In this document: positions 60,358 to 64,000 of the stretch, one piece after another
Position numbering within the stretch: position 1 is the first letter of the stretch
Layout of the letters: each line of letters opens with the position of its first letter
Origin: Erythroxylum novogranatense
Taxonomy: Eukaryota > Streptophyta > Magnoliopsida > Malpighiales > Erythroxylaceae
Reading direction: 5' to 3'
Assembly: GCA_029891385.1 (NCBI GenBank)
Contig: CM057231.1
Location: 67,224,990 to 67,288,989, forward strand
DNA: 64,000 nt
Program-made: the position numbers and the translations under genes
The notes under the pieces: model-generated
Databases searched by the model: none
Told to the model about the DNA's origin: nothing
What the model saw: only the letters and a program-made list of their open reading frames with translations

Positions 60358-62138
60358 GGACAAACCCCCTTGACCCGGGAATAGCTAGAACAAGGTAAAG
60401 AGTGTGCTAGCACTAACCTTGATCTTGGAGAGCAAGTGAGATAACTAGGAGAAGCCTTGGAGAGGAAGAGAGGAATGAAGAAAGCCTTGAAAAATCAAAA
60501 TTTTCCTAAACTTAACAAGTAAGTTTCGGCCATCAACCTTCATCAACGAGCTTTCTGCTACTTCTAAGGCTTCTCATGCCTTCTTATATCATTATTTAAC
60601 TAATTAAAGGTATAAGAAAGCATGGTTAAGAGCCTAGCCACGTTGGTGGCTTAAAACCAATTAAAAATTCAAGGTAATCATAAGTTTGACCAAGTCAAAC
60701 TTTGATTCCTTAAGGCATCCACCGAAACTAGCATATATATATAATAATTAATCAATTCTTAATTAATTAATTAACATATATATATTTGCTGAAGAGGTCC
60801 ATCAAATTAAAATCGGTCCTACTGCCTATCGGGACCCCGCCGTGAAAGATCGCCCAAAACGGTTTTCAGCAATGTCAATGTCGCAATCTCATCGGGACAT
60901 ATCCCAATCTCATCGGGATCCATTTAATCCTATTGCTCTCTAGATATCGGATCTCTGTCCGAAACTATTTCTGATTCTCCGAGTCACTCTTATCGCGTGT
61001 GACCCATTAGGTTCCCGGTTATGTTGGCCACTTAGATTAACACTTAATCTGAGCAAGTCATGAGCGGTATCTAGTAACACATCATGACCCCCAATTGACC
61101 GGAAAGTAATTGGTTTGACTAATGAAACCATATCACGAACCCTTCCATAGACAATTCTTGTGCAATTAGTCCTTTCACCATGCTATACCCCACTTGGTTT
61201 GAGTATGGGCAATGTGTCAACTCTTACTAGACCGGTCGATCAAATCTAGTCCAAGTGTAATCGGTTCTAGCCCTAGGACTCATTACTTGATATGTCCATG
61301 AAGACCCTCTTCATGACACATGTGTGCTCCGCGCAGAGATTTCCAAGTAATGATCCCGATAAGAGGCCATGGGTATCTCTTCTGCTATCACGTATGGTGA
61401 ATCCTCTATTGGCTACTCAATTACCTTGAATACCTCAAACTGCACCCAATCACCACCCTATGAGCGACCTCGAAAGGCAACAAGGAATGGAGTCAAAGCA
61501 CGTAATCGGACCAAGATATCCTCGAGTACCTCAAGTCTAAGGATACTTGCACCATTGCTATGATGAGATTATCACCGACATTGGTATAGGACATCCATGT
61601 GATGATCTCATGGCAGGTCATCCAATGTACTTACTACCACTAGTAAGCATCCACATGTCAAATCTAAATATCTCAATATTTACGGTTTTACGAGATCCAC
61701 CGCTTGATCCAATCAAGGAGTTTGACATGTCTAGTCTATCCGGATTAACGATGTCTAGTCTCATTAATCCTATGACTAGGATAATTTAGATATCTTGACA
61801 TAATTGCACATGATAGGAATCTCGAGAGTATGATCGCATCATAATTTCCTTCATGCTATGTCATATATCATGGACTTCATAAAATTGATTAAAGATCACA
61901 ATCAATTCATAATAAAATGAACATCAAATAAATGAAATATGCCTTGCTTTATTTATTCATAAAGTCATGTATATGACTATGAACAAAAGCGCTAAAGGGA
62001 TTGCCTTTAGGGCACTACTCTAACAATCTTATGGTATCAGTACATATAAGTCGACTTACACGAGTAGACAAGTCGACTTATCAGTATCGAGCAAGCACAT
62101 GTCGCCTTACACATGGTACAAGTCAACTTACACTTACA
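60358..62138 (-). repeat. C1c 5' LTR, missing its end
   Basis: Starts (minus) at 62138 with the palindrome block (62026-62138) and runs through the LTR until GTTTGTCC; then it joins TGGCTTTGTGAATTG of the leader. About 190 bp of LTR, the primer site and about 60 bp of leader are lost compared with C1a. Confidence 0.9.
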
Positions 62139-62143
62139 TATAC

Positions 62144-62690
62144 TGATGTGTGTGGGTCCATGAATGTACAAGCTAGAGGAGGTTATGAATATTTCATAAC
62201 TTTTATAGATGATTACTCAAGACATGGCTATTTGTATTTGATGCATAAAAGAGTGAATCTTTGAAAAGTTCAAAGAATTCAAAACCAAGTCGAGAAGCAA
62301 CTTGGCAAGCCATTAAAACAAACTTGATCGGATCGAGGTGGTGAGTATTTACCCGAGAGTTCCAGCAATATTTAATTGACAATGGAATTGTTTCCAATTT
62401 GTCGACTCCTCGTACACCTCAATGTAATGGTGTAGCAGAGGAGAAATAGAACTCTATTGGAAATGGTAAGATCAATGATGTCTTATGCTAGCCTTCCGAA
62501 TCGTTATGGGATATGCCATACAAACGGCAACATATCTTCTTAACTTTGCTCCATCCAAATCGGTGCCTAAAACACCTAGGGAGTTGTGGATCGCGAGTGC
62601 CTTCATTGAGGCACTTGAGGACTTGGGGCTGTCCAGCCTATGTTCTAAAGCCTGAATCCATAAAGATGGAACCAAGGTCGAAGTATGTTT
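62144..62690 (+). pseudogene. Z integrase, second part
   Basis: DVCGSMNVQARGGYEYFITFIDDYSRHGYLYLM, then a frame break near 62262. Further pieces match GGEY...FQQYLIDNGIVSN and TPRTPQCNGVAE, with breaks. The first catalytic Asp and the D of DDYSR are present. Confidence 0.86.
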
Positions 62691-63102
62691 GTTTGTAGGA
62701 TATCTACGGAACTCGAGTACTATTTTTACAAATCCTCATGATAGGAAGGTATTTGTGTTTACAAATGCAAACTTCTTAGAGGAAGAGTTTGTGAGAAATC
62801 ACAAAGGAAGAAGTGAAGTAGTACTAAAGGAGTTAGAAATTTCATCCAAACCAAGAGTTGTTTTGGATATGACAGAACAAGATGTCGAAATGGATTCAAG
62901 AGTTGAATCAGAAATGCAACTTGAACATCAAGATGTGCCTAGACGTAGTGGGAGGGTTGTGAGACAACCAGATAGGTATCTGGGTTTAGGAGAAGGCCTA
63001 ATTGCCATCTCGGACCAAGAAGAAATAGATCCGTTACGTATACACAAAGCTATTAATGATGTTGATGCGGAAAATGGCTCAAGGCAATGGAATCGGAAAT
63101 AG
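62689..63102 (+). pseudogene. Z integrase-RT linker
   Basis: FVGYLRNSSTIFTNPHDRKVFVFTNANFLEEEF is the usual copia end of integrase. After it comes an acidic linker, then RRSGRVVRQPDRYL, the motif that precedes RT in many copia elements. Confidence 0.85.
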
Positions 63103-64000
63103 ATTCTATGTATACTATTGAAGTTCGGGTCCTTGTAGATCTACCACTGTGTCTAAAACCATAGGGTGTAAATGGATCTACAAAGGAAAAGGGATCGGAT
63201 GGAAAGGTAGAGACCTTTAAAGCTAGATTGGTAGCTAAAGGCTATACTCAAAAGGAGGGTATAGACTACGAGGAGACTTTTCTCGGTTGCCATGCTTAAG
63301 TCCATCAGATTCTTTTGGCCATGCAGACCTATTTCGATTATGAAATATGGCAAATGGATGTCAAGACCGCATTTCGAATGGATATCTTGAGGAGACCATT
63401 TATATGGCCCAACCGAAGGATTCATTGAGCTAGGTAATGAGCATAAGGTTTGCAAGTTGCAAAGGTCCATTTATGGACTTAAGCAAGCATCTAGGTCTTG
63501 GAACATTAGGTTTGATAAGGCTATCAAAACCTATGGGTTCATACAAAACCTAGATGAGCCTTGTATTTACAAAAGAATATAAGAAGGTAAGGTTACTTTC
63601 CTAATCACGTATGTTGATGACATTACGCTCATTAGGAATGATGTGGGAATGTTATCTGCGGTTAAGGATGGCTGAATGAACAGTTTTCAATGAAGGATTT
63701 GGGAGAGGCTACTTATGTTCTAGGGATCAAACTTATAAGGGATCGTAAGAACAAGAAGATAGTTTTGTCTCAACTAACCTACATTGAGAATATGCTCAAT
63801 AAGTTCACCATGCAAGATTCCAAGAGGGGTTTCACTCCTACTAGACATGGAATCAAACTTTCAATGGAACAAGCACCGAAAACCCAAGAGGAGGTTGAAC
63901 GCATGCATAACATTCCATATGCTTGACGGTTGGTAGTTTGATGTATGCAATGTCATGCACTAGACGGATATCATTACGCATGGAACCGTAAGCGATTTCA
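63103..64000 (+). pseudogene. Z reverse transcriptase (cut by the window edge)
   Basis: [10 protein letters not shown] near 63160, IWQMDVKTAF near 63350, VCKLQRSIYGLKQASRSWN near 63450, YVDDITLI near 63612 and MKDLGEATYVLGIKL from 63690. Several frameshifts lie between these, and RNase H lies beyond the window. Confidence 0.88.

Larger units (their letters stand above)
52594..62138 (-). mobile_element. Copia element C1c, minus strand, 5' LTR truncated
   Basis: 3' LTR 52594-54546 (left) and 5' LTR 60358-62138 (right). TSD TATAC at 52589-52593 and 62139-62143. Removing it joins Z ...LDMVYT to DVCGSMNVQ. The end of the 5' LTR, the primer site and the first leader bases are deleted. Confidence 0.94.
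42380..64000 (+). mobile_element. Copia element Z (runs off the right edge)
   Basis: A 5' LTR (42380-46584), primer site, long leader, gag at 51123, protease and GAG-pre-integrase to 52588, integrase from 62144 and RT to the window edge. It is inserted in S gag. Its left flank CCATC (42375-42379) predicts CCATC after its 3' LTR outside the window. Three later insertions split it. Its RT resembles C1 (MKDLGEATYVLGIKL), so it is a related copia lineage. Confidence 0.92.

Overview
This window is repeat-rich plant nuclear DNA, and I find no host gene in it. The organism is a seed plant, probably a eudicot: every priming site is complementary to plant initiator tRNA-Met (TGGTATCAGAGC), the elements are plant Ty1/copia and Tekay-type Ty3/gypsy (chromovirus) LTR retrotransposons, and one broken ORF belongs to a plant-only transposon protein family. 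The species cannot be told from this sequence.

The whole 64 kb can be read as one old copia element, here called S, on the minus strand and split by later insertions. S is left in three blocks. The first, 1-1521, holds its 3' LTR, polypurine tract and the C-terminal part of an accessory ORF. The second, 26733-29100, holds the main part of that accessory ORF and the end of RNase H. The third, 38704-42379, holds RT, integrase and gag. The rest of S gag and its 5' LTR should lie right of the window. The joins are supported by 5-bp target-site duplications (TSDs) and by S reading frames that continue across the insertions.

Insertions into S: (1) 1522-26732, a Tekay-type gypsy complex (G1; flanks CCTCA). 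It has an LTR, a full gag-pol, a truncated LTR, a second partial pol, a full LTR and then SINE-derived sequence. Its first LTR is split by copia element C1a (4316-14059, TSD CAATT). (2) 29101-38703, copia element C1b (TSD AAATC), inside S RNase H. (3) 42380 to beyond the window, copia element Z, inside S gag. Z carries three nested insertions: a solo LTR of its own family in its 5' LTR (42705-44807, TSD GTTTA), a gypsy-type solo LTR in its leader (46813-49849, TSD TTTCT), and copia element C1c on the minus strand in its integrase (52594-62138, TSD TATAC).

All coding regions are broken. G1 gag-pol keeps one frame for 4.4 kb but has twelve stops, each explained by a C-to-T or G-to-A change. The C1 copies are instead broken by many small indels, clustered at CAG/CTG/CCG sites, which may partly be sequencing error at methylated CHG sites. 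The most interesting non-coding structure is in the C1 family: clusters of the palindrome AAGTCGACTT in the leader (and in the LTR start of two copies), and a series of short leader hairpins whose stems covary between copies. These are candidate cis-acting RNA or DNA signals.
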